Assembly (NCBI GenBank): GCA_021325115.1
Contig: JAJPHU010000054.1
Coordinates: 1 to 36,672, forward strand
DNA: 36,672 bases
Direction: 5' to 3'
Source: Planctomycetota bacterium
GTDB taxonomy: Bacteria > Planctomycetota > Planctomycetia > Gemmatales > Gemmataceae
Made by a program: the position numbers and the translations under genes. How positions within the stretch are numbered: position 1 is the first letter of the stretch; every line of letters begins with the position of its first letter. Below the pieces are notes generated by a model. That model was given only the letters and a program-made list of their open reading frames with translations, was not told the origin of the DNA and searched no databases. Shown here in pieces: positions 17,651-25,385 of this stretch.

Positions 17651-17795
17651 GCTGCTGATTGTTTCAGGAATCCCTGACGTACTTCGGATACTTTCTATTA
17701 TTATCAGAAGCGTGTAGATTTGGTGAAGACGTGTTCCGTTTCGCTCGTTTGCTTATCGAGCCAACCCCACAGGACCGAAACGGGAGGTCACATAG

Positions 17796-18536
17796 GTGGA
17801 AATGCAACCGACGCCTGGCTCCGCTTCTCAATTGACCGCATCGCCTTCGCTTATTTCCGTATCGGGCGGCGGCGACGCTTATGAGGTCAAATTTCGTCTG
17901 ACTGCCGAAGAGGCCAATTGGGCTGAGAAGTGGGCGCGCGAACGCCTGGCGCCGGACCCGCACGGCGACAACGGTGTCTACCATACGACATCGCTGTACG
18001 TGGATACGCCGTTTCTCGACATCTACCACAAGACGCGCGGCTACCGACGCAGCAAATATCGGTTGCGCCGCTACGGCTCGGCCGAGTGGGTCCATCTGGA
18101 GCGAAAGCTCCGCCGCGGCGATCGTGTCCGCAAACGCCGCGATACGATTCCCTTGGCCGAAGTCCCCTATCTTGTGGATGGTTGCAATGGCGGTTGGTTC
18201 GGCCAGCGGGCCCGGGACCGGTTGTTCCAGCCTGTGTGCTGGATCGCTTACACACGTACGGCGTTCCAGTCGGACACCTCGACCGGTCCTTTGCGTCTAA
18301 CTCTGGATCGTGAGGTCCGGGGAGCACCGGCGACAGGATGGACCGTGCCCGCGAAGATAGATGGCCGAGCGCTACTGCCGGGTGAAGTGATCCTGGAGTT
18401 GAAATATCGGGCCAACTTACCGTCTCTCTTCCACGAATTGTTGGCTGCGCTCAGGACGCGGACGCAACCCCGTTCACCGGCCGGCATTTCCAAGTACAGC
18501 CGTTGCGTCGAAGCCTGGGACTTAGCGAGGAAATAA
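17796..18536 (+). CDS. VTC-domain polyphosphate polymerase-like protein
   Basis: This 246-residue protein matches the VTC catalytic tunnel domain, which in yeast Vtc4 polymerises the gamma-phosphate of ATP into polyphosphate. Motifs run in order: AYEVKFRL (E30, K32), TTSLYVDTPFLDIY, RRSKYRLRRYG, HLERKLRRGDRVRKRR (E102, K104), a Tyr/Arg pair in YTRTAF, RLTLDREVRG, VILELKYR and SKYSRC at the C-terminus. These are the basic and acidic residues expected to line the tunnel and bind metal. It has no membrane segment. A GTG at 17796 placed eight bases after GGAGGT is a better start than the ATG at 17802. It ends four bases before the DUF4956 gene, so the two are surely coupled. Whether it makes polyphosphate or hydrolyses triphosphate is not known. 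Confidence 0.85.
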   Translation: MEMQPTPGSASQLTASPSLISVSGGGDAYEVKFRLTAEEANWAEKWARERLAPDPHGDNGVYHTTSLYVDTPFLDIYHKTRGYRRSKYRLRRYGSAEWVHLERKLRRGDRVRKRRDTIPLAEVPYLVDGCNGGWFGQRARDRLFQPVCWIAYTRTAFQSDTSTGPLRLTLDREVRGAPATGWTVPAKIDGRALLPGEVILELKYRANLPSLFHELLAALRTRTQPRSPAGISKYSRCVEAWDLARK

Positions 18537-18540
18537 GCGG

Positions 18541-19206
18541 ATGCCTGATTGGCTGCTCGACTCCTTGCACGAGAACGTCATTCTGCGAACGGACGAGATG
18601 TTCCTTCGTTTGGCAGCTGCGTTCGTTCTGGGCTGCATCGCCGCTGGCGTGTATCGCCTGACCACGCACGACAACCGCACCCCGGGCTTTCTGGGCACGC
18701 TCGTGCTCCTGAGTGTGTTGATGGCCGTCTTGACCATCGTGATCGGCAATAGCCTGGCGCGGGCGTTCAGTCTGGTCGGCTCGATGGCGATCATTCGTTT
18801 TCGCAGTGTCGTCGAGAACACGCGCGATACAGCGTTCGTGATGTTGGCGGTGGTCTGCGGCATGGCTTGCGGCTCTGGCTACGTGCTGGCGGCCGTCGCC
18901 GCGATACCTCTGGTTTTTCTTGGTTCGTGGCTGTTTCGTCCGCGTGTGGAAGCTGCCGCAGAAGCGGGGCAGCTTCTGATCTTGCGATTGGGCACAGCTT
19001 CTGGCGCTGAGCAAAAAGTGCAAGCGCTGTTGAAGGAACGCGGCCTGAACAGCCGACTGGCGGGACTGGAAACGGCGCGCGGCGGAGCAGCATTGGATGT
19101 CCGGTTCGTCATCCCAACACTTACCGCCCACGCGGCACTGGATCTGGTGGCGGAACTGAACCGCATTGAGGGCGTACAAGGTGTCGAACTGAAGGATGAT
19201 ATATAA
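18541..19206 (+). CDS. DUF4956 membrane protein
   Basis: This 221-residue protein has about four membrane segments in its first 130 residues and a soluble C-terminal domain. The signature SLVGSMAIIRFRSVVENTRD followed by FVMLAVVCGMACGSGY is that of DUF4956, a family of unknown function that resembles MgtC in part. The C-terminal part (LLILRLGTASGAEQKVQALLKERG and onward) looks like a small alpha/beta regulatory domain. DUF4956 genes commonly neighbour VTC-domain and CotH genes, as here. I infer a membrane partner for the VTC enzyme, such as a channel or an anchor for the polymer. Confidence 0.85.
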   Translation: MPDWLLDSLHENVILRTDEMFLRLAAAFVLGCIAAGVYRLTTHDNRTPGFLGTLVLLSVLMAVLTIVIGNSLARAFSLVGSMAIIRFRSVVENTRDTAFVMLAVVCGMACGSGYVLAAVAAIPLVFLGSWLFRPRVEAAAEAGQLLILRLGTASGAEQKVQALLKERGLNSRLAGLETARGGAALDVRFVIPTLTAHAALDLVAELNRIEGVQGVELKDDI

Positions 19207-19295
19207 TGGCGGTCTAGAATATCTCCACCCGATCAAGGGAGATCACCTTCAGAGTCAATGCGACGGATGTTGCCTTCCTGTTCAGGAGTGGTCCT

Positions 19296-19886
19296 ATGTC
19301 CAAGCGATTTCAAAAAGACCTGCCCGACTTGAGTGCGCCGAAGTTAGTTGAATTGTTTCCACCCTTGCCGGGCTGGTTGGCCGATCGCTTGCTGCGGCCT
19401 GACGAGAAAGTCATCTGGGTGCGCGGGCCGCGGTTCAATCCGTCCTGGGAACGCTACATCACCCATCCTGTGCTGCTCTTCTGGGCTATCATTATCGGCG
19501 TAATCCTTGCAGGGTTGTTACGGCTGATCACAGGAGAATGGTCGGACAATCCGATGATTGAGGTACTCACCATCGGTGCGTCCGTTTACGTCTCCATCAT
19601 CGTCCTCGGCATTGCCAACGGCTATTTCACGCGCCTGGTGGTGACGAATTTTCGCCTCGTCATTCTTCAGGGTTACGAGATCTGCCGCAGCTGGAATATC
19701 AACAAGCTGCCGCCCTCTCTGCTTTGCTACCGCAGGCAGGGAGAGCAAGAACACTGGAGCATCGATGTGGACGCCGTGAAATCCATGCTCGGCAGCCGCT
19801 CTGATCAATTCACCAATGCCAAGACTATCCTGTCGTTCGGCAAGCAGCTCGATCGTATCACCATACGCGACCAGGATCGCCGCTGA
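19296..19886 (+). CDS. Membrane protein with bacterial PH-like domain
   Basis: This 196-residue protein has a cytoplasmic N-terminus with GPRFNPSWERYI, two membrane segments (HPVLLFWAIIIGVILAGLL and EVLTIGASVYVSIIVLGIA) and a C-terminal domain with YFTRLVVTNFRLVILQGYE, the pattern of bacterial PH (bPH2-like) domains in which a TNxR strand begins the barrel. It then continues as a polar domain. It is on the same strand as the VTC/DUF4956 genes, 89 bases downstream, and directly before the S10 operon promoter. Its role is unknown; family members are thought to be envelope-associated. It could be an independent gene rather than part of the cluster. Confidence 0.65.
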   Translation: MSKRFQKDLPDLSAPKLVELFPPLPGWLADRLLRPDEKVIWVRGPRFNPSWERYITHPVLLFWAIIIGVILAGLLRLITGEWSDNPMIEVLTIGASVYVSIIVLGIANGYFTRLVVTNFRLVILQGYEICRSWNINKLPPSLLCYRRQGEQEHWSIDVDAVKSMLGSRSDQFTNAKTILSFGKQLDRITIRDQDRR

Positions 19887-19911
19887 GGCGCAAAAAATTA
19901 CGGATCGCCCC

Positions 19912-19940
19912 TTGACACTTGCGGGAGCGGCTACTAAGGT
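19912..19940 (+). promoter_or_regulatory. Likely promoter of the ribosomal protein operon
   Basis: TTGACA at 19912-19917 and TAAGGT at 19935-19940 are separated by exactly 17 bases, about 60 bases upstream of the rpsJ GTG. The -35 box is perfect and the -10 box moderate. No terminator is evident between it and the preceding gene. Confidence 0.6.
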
Positions 19941-19999
19941 AACACTCTTCGACGGCAAATGGTCGAGAAGGATGATCGCTACGAAGCGAGGAGTCAGCG

Positions 20000-20344
20000 G
20001 TGGCGGGACAGAATTTACCGAGTGAACGCATCCGAATTCGGATGGAAGCCTACGATTACGAGGTGCTCGACCGTACCGCGCAGGAGATCGTGGATACGGC
20101 GGAGAAAACGGGTGCCATCGTTCACGGTCCCATCCCCCTGCCCACGCGCATCGAACGCTACACGGTGCTGCGGAGTCCGCACATTGACCGCAAGTCGCGC
20201 GAGCAGTTTGAGATTCGGACGCACAAACGTCTGATCGACATCTTGCAGCCGACTGGCAAAACTATCGAAGCACTGAACAAGGGTCTCAGCCTTCCTCCCG
20301 GCGTGGACATCAAGATTCGCGTCCTGGCAGGAACGGCCTCTTAA
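20000..20344 (+). CDS. rpsJ: 30S ribosomal protein S10
   Basis: This 114-residue protein contains the S10 core: [45 protein letters not shown] and [14 protein letters not shown]. It is part of the 30S head and, with NusB, of antitermination complexes. The start is a GTG at 20000 preceded by GAGGAG. It is the first gene of the cluster but is followed by rplD, not rplC, after an unusual 146-base structured gap. No tuf or fusA gene precedes it. Confidence 0.96.
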   Translation: MAGQNLPSERIRIRMEAYDYEVLDRTAQEIVDTAEKTGAIVHGPIPLPTRIERYTVLRSPHIDRKSREQFEIRTHKRLIDILQPTGKTIEALNKGLSLPPGVDIKIRVLAGTAS

Positions 20345-20490
20345 TATATATTATAATCGCTCAGGGGGCTTATGCTCCCTGCTCAGCAGTCTCGAAACGA
20401 TCCCTCGTAGGGGGATACGTCGAACCGAGTAATCGCAGCGATACGAGAGCAAACGGAATTTCCTCCGAAGTGTTCGGAGGAGGGTGAATC
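20345..20490 (+). promoter_or_regulatory. Structured leader of rplD with sequestered ribosome binding site
   Basis: This gap stands where rplC is normally found. It holds three hairpins: CAGGGGGC/GCTCCCTG (20362-20381, eight pairs, loop TTAT), ATCCC/GGGAT (20400-20416), and a perfect nine-pair TCCTCCGAA-GTG-TTCGGAGGA (20461-20481). The last one contains the GGAGG that should serve the rplD ATG at 20491, so it can occlude initiation. An ATATTATAAT stretch at 20348-20357 may be a -10 element, but no -35 box is seen. The layout suggests translational feedback, perhaps by L4, which is an inference. Confidence 0.6.
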
Positions 20491-21153
20491 ATGCTCACTT
20501 TGAATGTCTATAACCGGCAGGGCGATGCGGTCGGGACGGTGCAGGTCGATCCGGCGGAGTTCGGCGGTGCGGTCAACAAGCAGCTGCTGCACGATGTCGT
20601 ACTGATGTATCTGGCCAATCAACGGGCCGGCACGCATTCGACGTTGCGGCGTGGCGAAGTGGCCGGCAGCACCAAAAAGCTGTTTCGCCAAAAGGGCACC
20701 GGCAATGCCCGCGTCGGCACGCGTCGCACCAACAAGCGCCGCGGTGGTGGCACTGCCAAGGGGCCGAAACCACGCGATTACGAATATCATCTTCCCAAGA
20801 AGGCCGTCCGCGCCGCCACGCGTATGGCTATCCTCAGCAAATTTCAAGACAACGAGGCGCTGATTCTCGACGATCTGACGCTCAGCGAAGTGAAGACAAA
20901 GCAGATCGCCGGGCTGCTCAAAGCGCTCAAGCTCCAGGGTACTACGTGCCTGTTGGGCATCAAAGACTACGACAAGAACGTTTATCTGTCGGCGCGCAAC
21001 ATACCGGAAGTTAAGGTGCTGCCGGCGTCACAGTTCAACGCCTACACCGTGCTGCGGCAGAAACGACTGGTACTGACCCGTGCCGCCCTCGAGGAACTGC
21101 GTCGGTCCGCAGTGCCGGCGGGCAGCCCGCAGCGCCCGCAAGGAGGAGAGTAA
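20491..21153 (+). CDS. rplD: 50S ribosomal protein L4
   Basis: This 220-residue protein is L4, with the long exit-tunnel loop (RQKGTGNARVGTRRTNKRRGGG) and the RNase-fold core HLPKKAVRAATRMAILSK. In enterobacteria L4 also represses its own operon through the mRNA leader. The ATG at 20491 follows GGAGGAGGG, most of which is locked in the hairpin of 20461-20481. Four bases separate it from rplW. Confidence 0.97.
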   Translation: MLTLNVYNRQGDAVGTVQVDPAEFGGAVNKQLLHDVVLMYLANQRAGTHSTLRRGEVAGSTKKLFRQKGTGNARVGTRRTNKRRGGGTAKGPKPRDYEYHLPKKAVRAATRMAILSKFQDNEALILDDLTLSEVKTKQIAGLLKALKLQGTTCLLGIKDYDKNVYLSARNIPEVKVLPASQFNAYTVLRQKRLVLTRAALEELRRSAVPAGSPQRPQGGE

Positions 21154-21156
21154 GAC

Positions 21157-21498
21157 ATGGCTAATACTACCGAGCGAATGCGCGGGCCGAAGCTGGAGCC
21201 GTACCAGATCGTCCTCCGCCCGCTGATTACCGAGAAAGGCACGCATCAGTCCCAACATCGGAGCGAGAAACGCAAGAATTGGGCACCGGCCTATTCGTTC
21301 GAGGTTAATCCCTGGGCGACCAAGACGGAGATCAAGGCGGCGGTTGAAGAGCTGTTCGGCGTCCGCGTCGCCAAGGTGCGGACCCAGAATCGCCTGGGCA
21401 AGCAGCGGCGCTATCGTTTCAAGATGGGCCGGCTGCCCAACTGGAAAAAAGCCATCGTCACGCTCCAGCCGGAAAGCCCGGTGATCGAGTTCTTCTAA
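21157..21498 (+). CDS. rplW: 50S ribosomal protein L23
   Basis: This 113-residue protein has [15 protein letters not shown], the extended loop and [22 protein letters not shown] of L23, the protein at the tunnel exit that docks trigger factor and SRP. A strong AAGGAGGAG precedes the ATG. It is tightly linked to rplD, consistent with co-transcription. The family is usually slightly shorter; the extra residues are in the N-terminal extension and the loop after [11 protein letters not shown]. Confidence 0.96.
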   Translation: MANTTERMRGPKLEPYQIVLRPLITEKGTHQSQHRSEKRKNWAPAYSFEVNPWATKTEIKAAVEELFGVRVAKVRTQNRLGKQRRYRFKMGRLPNWKKAIVTLQPESPVIEFF

Positions 21499-21541
21499 AG
21501 GAGATTTGTCGTCGCGTGCGACGGTAAAAAAGGGTGAAACC

Positions 21542-22396
21542 ATGGGTATTCGTCAATACAAACCGACGACGCCAGGGCGGCGGCAAGGCTCCGTCAGTGA
21601 TTTTGCGGAGATCACGGATCGTAAGAAGAAGCCGGAGAAATCGCTGCTGCGCCCTATGCCCAAGAAGGGCGGTCGCAATAATCAGGGGATCATCTGCACG
21701 CGTTTTCGCGGCGGCGGACACAAACGCCGTTATCGCCTCATTGATTTCAAGCGCAAAAAGGACGGCGTGTGGGCGACGGTGGTGGCCATCGAATACGATC
21801 CCAATCGCTCGGCCCGCATTGCCCTGTTGCAGTATGAGGACGGCGAGAAAGCATACATTCTGGCGCCGGAAGGGCTGAAGGCTGACGATCGCGTCATCAG
21901 CGGCGAGGACGTGGAGCCGCGTATCGGCAATTGCTTGCCGCTGCGAAAAATTCCGCTGGGTATGACGATTCATAATCTGGAGATGCAGCCGGGCCACGGC
22001 GGCCAATTGTGTCGCAGCGCCGGCACCGCCGCCACCTTGACTGCCCGGGAAGGCAAATGGGCGCAGATCACACTGCCTTCCGGCGAGGTGCGCCGCCTCA
22101 GCTCGGAATGCCGGGCCACTATTGGCATGATCGGCAACGCCGAGCACATGAACATCAGCCTCGGCAAGGCTGGCCGTAAACGCTGGCTGGGCCGAAAGCC
22201 GCACAACCGCGGCACGTCGATGAACCCGGTCAACCATCCGATGGGCGGCGGCGAAGGGCGCACAGCTGGCGGCCGACATCCGTGCAGTCCCACTGGCGTA
22301 CTCGCCAAGGGCGGCAAGACACGCAAGAAACGTAAGCCATCCAATGCCGCCATCATCCGCCGTCGCCGGCCAGGACCGCATTATGCCGTGAGTTAA
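21542..22396 (+). CDS. rplB: 50S ribosomal protein L2
   Basis: This 284-residue protein is L2, which organises the peptidyl transferase region of the 23S rRNA and bridges the subunits. Landmarks are [40 protein letters not shown] and [14 protein letters not shown]. The first His of the HPxGGGEG motif is kept and the second is Met. The frame is open 36 bases further upstream, but MGIRQYKP after AAGGGTG is the standard start. Confidence 0.97.
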   Translation: MGIRQYKPTTPGRRQGSVSDFAEITDRKKKPEKSLLRPMPKKGGRNNQGIICTRFRGGGHKRRYRLIDFKRKKDGVWATVVAIEYDPNRSARIALLQYEDGEKAYILAPEGLKADDRVISGEDVEPRIGNCLPLRKIPLGMTIHNLEMQPGHGGQLCRSAGTAATLTAREGKWAQITLPSGEVRRLSSECRATIGMIGNAEHMNISLGKAGRKRWLGRKPHNRGTSMNPVNHPMGGGEGRTAGGRHPCSPTGVLAKGGKTRKKRKPSNAAIIRRRRPGPHYAVS

Positions 22397-22417
22397 GAGA
22401 TTAACGGGGAGAAAGTG

Positions 22418-22699
22418 ATGAGCCGGTCTCTCAAAAAAGGGCCTTACGTTGATGAACGCCTGATGGCCAAGGTGGAACGCAATCAGCGCACCGGCAAGCG
22501 GGAGCCGATCAAAACCTGGTCGCGTGATTGCACCATCGTTCCGGAATTTGTTGGCACAACGTTCCTCATCCACAATGGCAAGAGTTTTCTTCGCCTCTAT
22601 GTGACGGAGGACATGGTCGGCCACAAGCTCGGCGAGTTTTCGCCAACGCGGATCTTCAAAGGACACAGCGGCGGCAAAGCTAAAGCGGCGGCAAAATAA
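22418..22699 (+). CDS. rpsS: 30S ribosomal protein S19
   Basis: This 93-residue protein starts [12 protein letters not shown] and includes [45 protein letters not shown] (in outline). S19 binds the 30S head with S13. I prefer the ATG at 22418, preceded by GGGGAGAAA, to the adjacent GTG at 22415. Its stop lies only six bases before the embedded initiator tRNA gene. Confidence 0.96.
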   Translation: MSRSLKKGPYVDERLMAKVERNQRTGKREPIKTWSRDCTIVPEFVGTTFLIHNGKSFLRLYVTEDMVGHKLGEFSPTRIFKGHSGGKAKAAAK

Positions 22700-22705
22700 A
22701 CCGAT

Positions 22706-22777
22706 CCCGGGGTGGAGCAGTGGTAGCTCGCCAGGCTCATAACCTGGAGGTCGTAGGTTCAAATCCTACCCCCGGAA
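22706..22777 (+). tRNA. Initiator tRNA-fMet (anticodon CAT), inside the ribosomal protein operon
   Basis: The 72-base sequence folds as a complete cloverleaf: acceptor CCCGGGG/CCCCGGA, D arm GAGC/GCTC with a short seven-base loop, anticodon arm CCAGG-CTCATAA-CCTGG and T arm GTAGG-TTCAAAT-CCTAC. Initiator features are visible: position 1 C faces A72 unpaired, A11 pairs with T24, and the anticodon stem has two of the three G-C pairs next to the loop (the third is A-T). The discriminator is A and no CCA is encoded, so it must be added. It lies six bases after the rpsS stop and 24 before the rplV start, so it would be cut out of the operon mRNA by tRNA processing enzymes. Confidence 0.95.
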
Positions 22778-22801
22778 TTAGCGGCGAGAGGGATTATAAT
22801 C

Positions 22802-23137
22802 ATGGAATACAAGGCCAGTCATCGTTTTGCTGATATGTCGGCGCGGAAGATTCGGCCGTTTGCCACGCTAATTCGTGGCCGGCCTGCTGATGAGGCGCTG
22901 GAGCTGTTGCGCTTTTTGCCCAACCGAAGCGCCCGGCTCTTGGAGCAGGTGCTCAAAAGCGCCCTGGGCAACGCCGAGGACCGCGGCGCACGCAATATCG
23001 ATGACCTGATTGTCCGTGAATCACGCGTTGATGATGGACCGATCATGAAACGCATCATGCCCCGCGCGCGAGGCACGGCGTATCCGATTAAACGGCGTTA
23101 CTCGCATATTCGTGTAACGTTGTCCGATGAGGCATAA
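22802..23137 (+). CDS. rplV: 50S ribosomal protein L22
   Basis: This 111-residue protein is L22: SHRFADMSARKIRPFATLIRG at the start (in outline), LLRFLPNRSARLLEQVLKSALGNAED, and the beta-hairpin that reaches into the exit tunnel (GPIMKRIMPRARGTAYPIKRR). The ATG is preceded by GAGAGG, 24 bases after the tRNA gene. The only untranslated room for its ribosome binding site is that short stretch, so processing of the tRNA leaves a very short leader. Confidence 0.96.
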   Translation: MEYKASHRFADMSARKIRPFATLIRGRPADEALELLRFLPNRSARLLEQVLKSALGNAEDRGARNIDDLIVRESRVDDGPIMKRIMPRARGTAYPIKRRYSHIRVTLSDEA

Positions 23138-23155
23138 AGGAAGCGGGTAGATCCT

Positions 23156-23851
23156 ATGGGACAAAAAACGCGACCGACGGGCTTTCGCACCGGCATCATG
23201 GTCGATTGGCTGAGCCACTGGTACGCCAACAAGCAGGATTTTTCCGATCTTCTTGTGGAAGACGCCAAGATCCGCAAGTTCATCAAAAAGCGCTACGGCG
23301 GCTCTGGTATATCGAAAATCCGTATTCAGCGGACGCGCGAAAAGGTGACGGTGTTCATTCACGCCGCTCGCGTCGGCATGATTATCGGTAAGAAAGGCCA
23401 GGAAGTCGATAAACTGACCAAGGATCTGGAAAATCTGACGCACCGGCACATCGAGGTCAAGACGTTGGAGGTTAACCGGCCGGAGCGGGATCCGCAATTG
23501 GTGGCGGAAGACATTGCCGAGCAGTTGCAGAAGCGGGCCAGCTTTCGCCGCACTATGAAGCGCGCTATCGATACAACGATGGAAGCGGGGGCCAAGGGGA
23601 TTCGTGTTCAGCTGGCCGGCCGGCTGGGCGGTGCAGAAATGGCCCGCACGGAGAGTAGCATGGCCGGCAGCATCCCCCTGTCCACCCTGCGGGCCAAGAT
23701 CGAATACGGCTTTGCCGAAGCCAAGACGGCCCAGGGCCACATCGGCATCAAGGTGTGGATCAACAACGGCGATTATCTCGCTCCCGAAGAAACAGCCGAG
23801 GGAGCGCCGGCGCCGGGCCGAGGTCGCGGCCGAGGAGCGCGGCGCGGATAA
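23156..23851 (+). CDS. rpsC: 30S ribosomal protein S3
   Basis: This 231-residue protein has the S3 N-terminus MGQKTRPTGFRTGI, a KH domain with MIIGKKGQEVDKL, and the C-terminal RIQLAGRLGG-like segment RVQLAGRLGGAEMARTE. It forms part of the mRNA entry helicase of the 30S subunit. The C-terminal tail is Arg/Gly rich. It is followed by a 107-base gap with a hairpin, not by tight linkage to rplP. Confidence 0.96.
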   Translation: MGQKTRPTGFRTGIMVDWLSHWYANKQDFSDLLVEDAKIRKFIKKRYGGSGISKIRIQRTREKVTVFIHAARVGMIIGKKGQEVDKLTKDLENLTHRHIEVKTLEVNRPERDPQLVAEDIAEQLQKRASFRRTMKRAIDTTMEAGAKGIRVQLAGRLGGAEMARTESSMAGSIPLSTLRAKIEYGFAEAKTAQGHIGIKVWINNGDYLAPEETAEGAPAPGRGRGRGARRG

Positions 23852-23863
23852 GAAATAACAACT

Positions 23864-23930
23864 GAGCCGCGACCGTAATTGGTGTCTCCAAGCGGAGCGG
23901 GGGGGGAAACTGCCATTGCGGTCTCGGCTC
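23864..23930 (+). repeat. Hairpin between rpsC and rplP
   Basis: GAGCCGCGACCG (23864-23875) and CGGTCTCGGCTC (23919-23930) pair over 12 positions with one mismatch, closing a 43-base loop. It is one of several stem-loops in the gaps of this operon. It does not cover the rplP ribosome binding site. Confidence 0.6.
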
Positions 23931-23958
23931 GGGTGATAAAGGTATAAGGAGAACTATC

Positions 23959-24381
23959 ATGCCGCTGATGCCAAAGCGCGTGAAGTATCGCAAGACCCAG
24001 CGGGGAAAAGTGCGCGGCAAAGCCTGCCGCGGCAACACAGTTAGCCACGGCGATTTCGGCTTGCAAGCGCTCGAGGGTGGTTGGCTCAGCGCCGAAGCCA
24101 TCGAGGCCGGCCGCATCACCGCCACGCACTCGGTACGCGGCGAAGGCCGTTTGTACATCCGTGTTTTCCCGCACAAATCGGTAACAGCCATCCCTGCCGA
24201 AACGCGCATGGGCAAAGGTAAGGGCGAACCCGAATACTGGGCCGCCGTCATCAAGCCAGGTATGATCCTCTACGAGATCGGCGGTCTGCCGGAGGCAGCG
24301 GCACGCGACGCCCTGGCCCGTGTCGCTTATAAGATGCCGTTCCGTTGCCGTTTCGTCTCGCGGCGGCCGTCCGTGGGATAA
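23959..24381 (+). CDS. rplP: 50S ribosomal protein L16
   Basis: This 140-residue protein is L16, which shapes the A site and elbow contacts of tRNA in the 50S subunit. It shows MPLMPKRVKYRKTQRGKVRG, GRGE-type VRGEGRLYIRVFPHKSVTAIPAETRMGKGKGEPEYW (in outline) and KMPFRCRFV. A TAAGGAG lies just upstream of the ATG. rpmC follows after 12 bases. Confidence 0.97.
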   Translation: MPLMPKRVKYRKTQRGKVRGKACRGNTVSHGDFGLQALEGGWLSAEAIEAGRITATHSVRGEGRLYIRVFPHKSVTAIPAETRMGKGKGEPEYWAAVIKPGMILYEIGGLPEAAARDALARVAYKMPFRCRFVSRRPSVG

Positions 24382-24393
24382 GGAGAACACGCC

Positions 24394-24624
24394 ATGAAAC
24401 CAGCGGAATTGCGTGCTATGAGCGATGAGCACCTGGAGTTGACACTCAGGGAAACCATCAAGAATCTGTTTCATCTGCGTTTCCAATCGGCTACCGAGCG
24501 CCTGGAAACGCCCAGCGAGATCCGCAAGGCCAAGCGCGACATCGCCCGCATTAAGACCATTCAGCGCGAGCGTGAGTTGGCCGCACAAAGAAAGGCTGTT
24601 GAGGGAGCGATGGGCAATGGTTGA
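24394..24624 (+). CDS. rpmC: 50S ribosomal protein L29
   Basis: This 76-residue protein is L29, with [20 protein letters not shown] and [31 protein letters not shown] (in outline). It lies at the tunnel exit beside L23. Its 3' end overlaps the start of rpsQ by eight bases, which implies translational coupling. Confidence 0.95.
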   Translation: MKPAELRAMSDEHLELTLRETIKNLFHLRFQSATERLETPSEIRKAKRDIARIKTIQRERELAAQRKAVEGAMGNG

Positions 24625-24952
24625 GGCAAGCGAACGAGGCAAAAGGCGCCTGGAAACCGGCGTCGTCACCAGCGACAAGATGAACAAGACCCGCCGTGTT
24701 GAGATCGCGCGCCTGGTCAAGCATCCGCGCTACGGTAAATACGTCCGGCGCCGGACCATTTGCCACGTCCATGACGAGAACAACGAATCACGCCTGGGTG
24801 ATACGGTGGAGATCATGGAGACGCGGCCTTTGTCCAAGACCAAATGTTGGCGGCTGGTTCGCATTGTCGCCAAGGCGCCGGAGTTGCCTGCCCATCATGC
24901 TCAGACGCCGGAACTGGGAATTACAGGAGAAAAGGATCGGGTTACGACATGA
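24617..24952 (+). CDS. rpsQ: 30S ribosomal protein S17
   Basis: This 111-residue protein has the S17 OB-fold: [30 protein letters not shown] (in outline), [30 protein letters not shown]. It is some 20-25 residues longer than usual at the C-terminus ([16 protein letters not shown] onward). I chose the ATG at 24617, overlapping the rpmC stop; the frame is open 45 bases further upstream. Its stop overlaps the rplN start (ATGA). Confidence 0.95.
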   Translation: MVEASERGKRRLETGVVTSDKMNKTRRVEIARLVKHPRYGKYVRRRTICHVHDENNESRLGDTVEIMETRPLSKTKCWRLVRIVAKAPELPAHHAQTPELGITGEKDRVTT

Positions 24953-25317
24953 TTCAGATGTATACGTATCTGGACGTTGCCGACAACACCGGCGCTAAAG
25001 AGTGCATGTGCATCAAGGTGTTGGGCGGCACGCGGCGGCGCTATGCCGGCCTGGGCGATGTGATTATCGCCAGCGTCAAGAAGGCCAATCCCGGCGGCGA
25101 TGTCAAGCCCGGCGACGTGGTCCGCGGTGTCATCGTTCGCTGCAAGAAGCCGACGCGCCGTGATGACGGCAGCTATGTCCGTTTTGATCGTAATGCGATG
25201 GTTATCATCGACGCCGAGCAGAACCCGCGTGGCACGCGCATCTTCGGTGCTGTGGCCCGCGAGCTGCGCGAAAGCGGGTTCGTCCGTATTGTCAACTTGG
25301 CGGCCGAGGTGGTGTAA
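24949..25317 (+). CDS. rplN: 50S ribosomal protein L14
   Basis: This 122-residue protein has the usual length and motifs of L14: [53 protein letters not shown] (in outline) and [14 protein letters not shown]. It lies at the subunit interface. The start overlaps the rpsQ stop as ATGA, so the long upstream extension of the frame is not real. Confidence 0.97.
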   Translation: MIQMYTYLDVADNTGAKECMCIKVLGGTRRRYAGLGDVIIASVKKANPGGDVKPGDVVRGVIVRCKKPTRRDDGSYVRFDRNAMVIIDAEQNPRGTRIFGAVARELRESGFVRIVNLAAEVV

Positions 25318-25323
25318 GAATCT

Positions 25324-25350
25324 TGAGCGGGAGGTATAAGCCTCCGCTCA
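25324..25350 (+). repeat. Hairpin between rplN and rplX
   Basis: TGAGCGG (25324-25330) pairs with CCGCTCA (25344-25350), extended inside by AGG/CCT around a bulged G. It lies just after the rplN stop and well before the rplX start. It may limit mRNA decay or act as a weak attenuator. Confidence 0.5.
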
Positions 25351-25385
25351 GATAAACCAGATAGATATATGGCGGGTTGTGTATT

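Noticed and set aside
21458..22762. 434-codon minus-strand open frame
   Set aside because: It covers rplB, rpsS and the tRNA gene on the opposite strand; composition is that of an antisense frame.
22795..22800. TATAAT just before rplV as an internal promoter
   Set aside because: It lies at the rplV start codon with the ribosome binding site next to it and has no -35 box at the right distance; transcription from it would miss the rplV leader.
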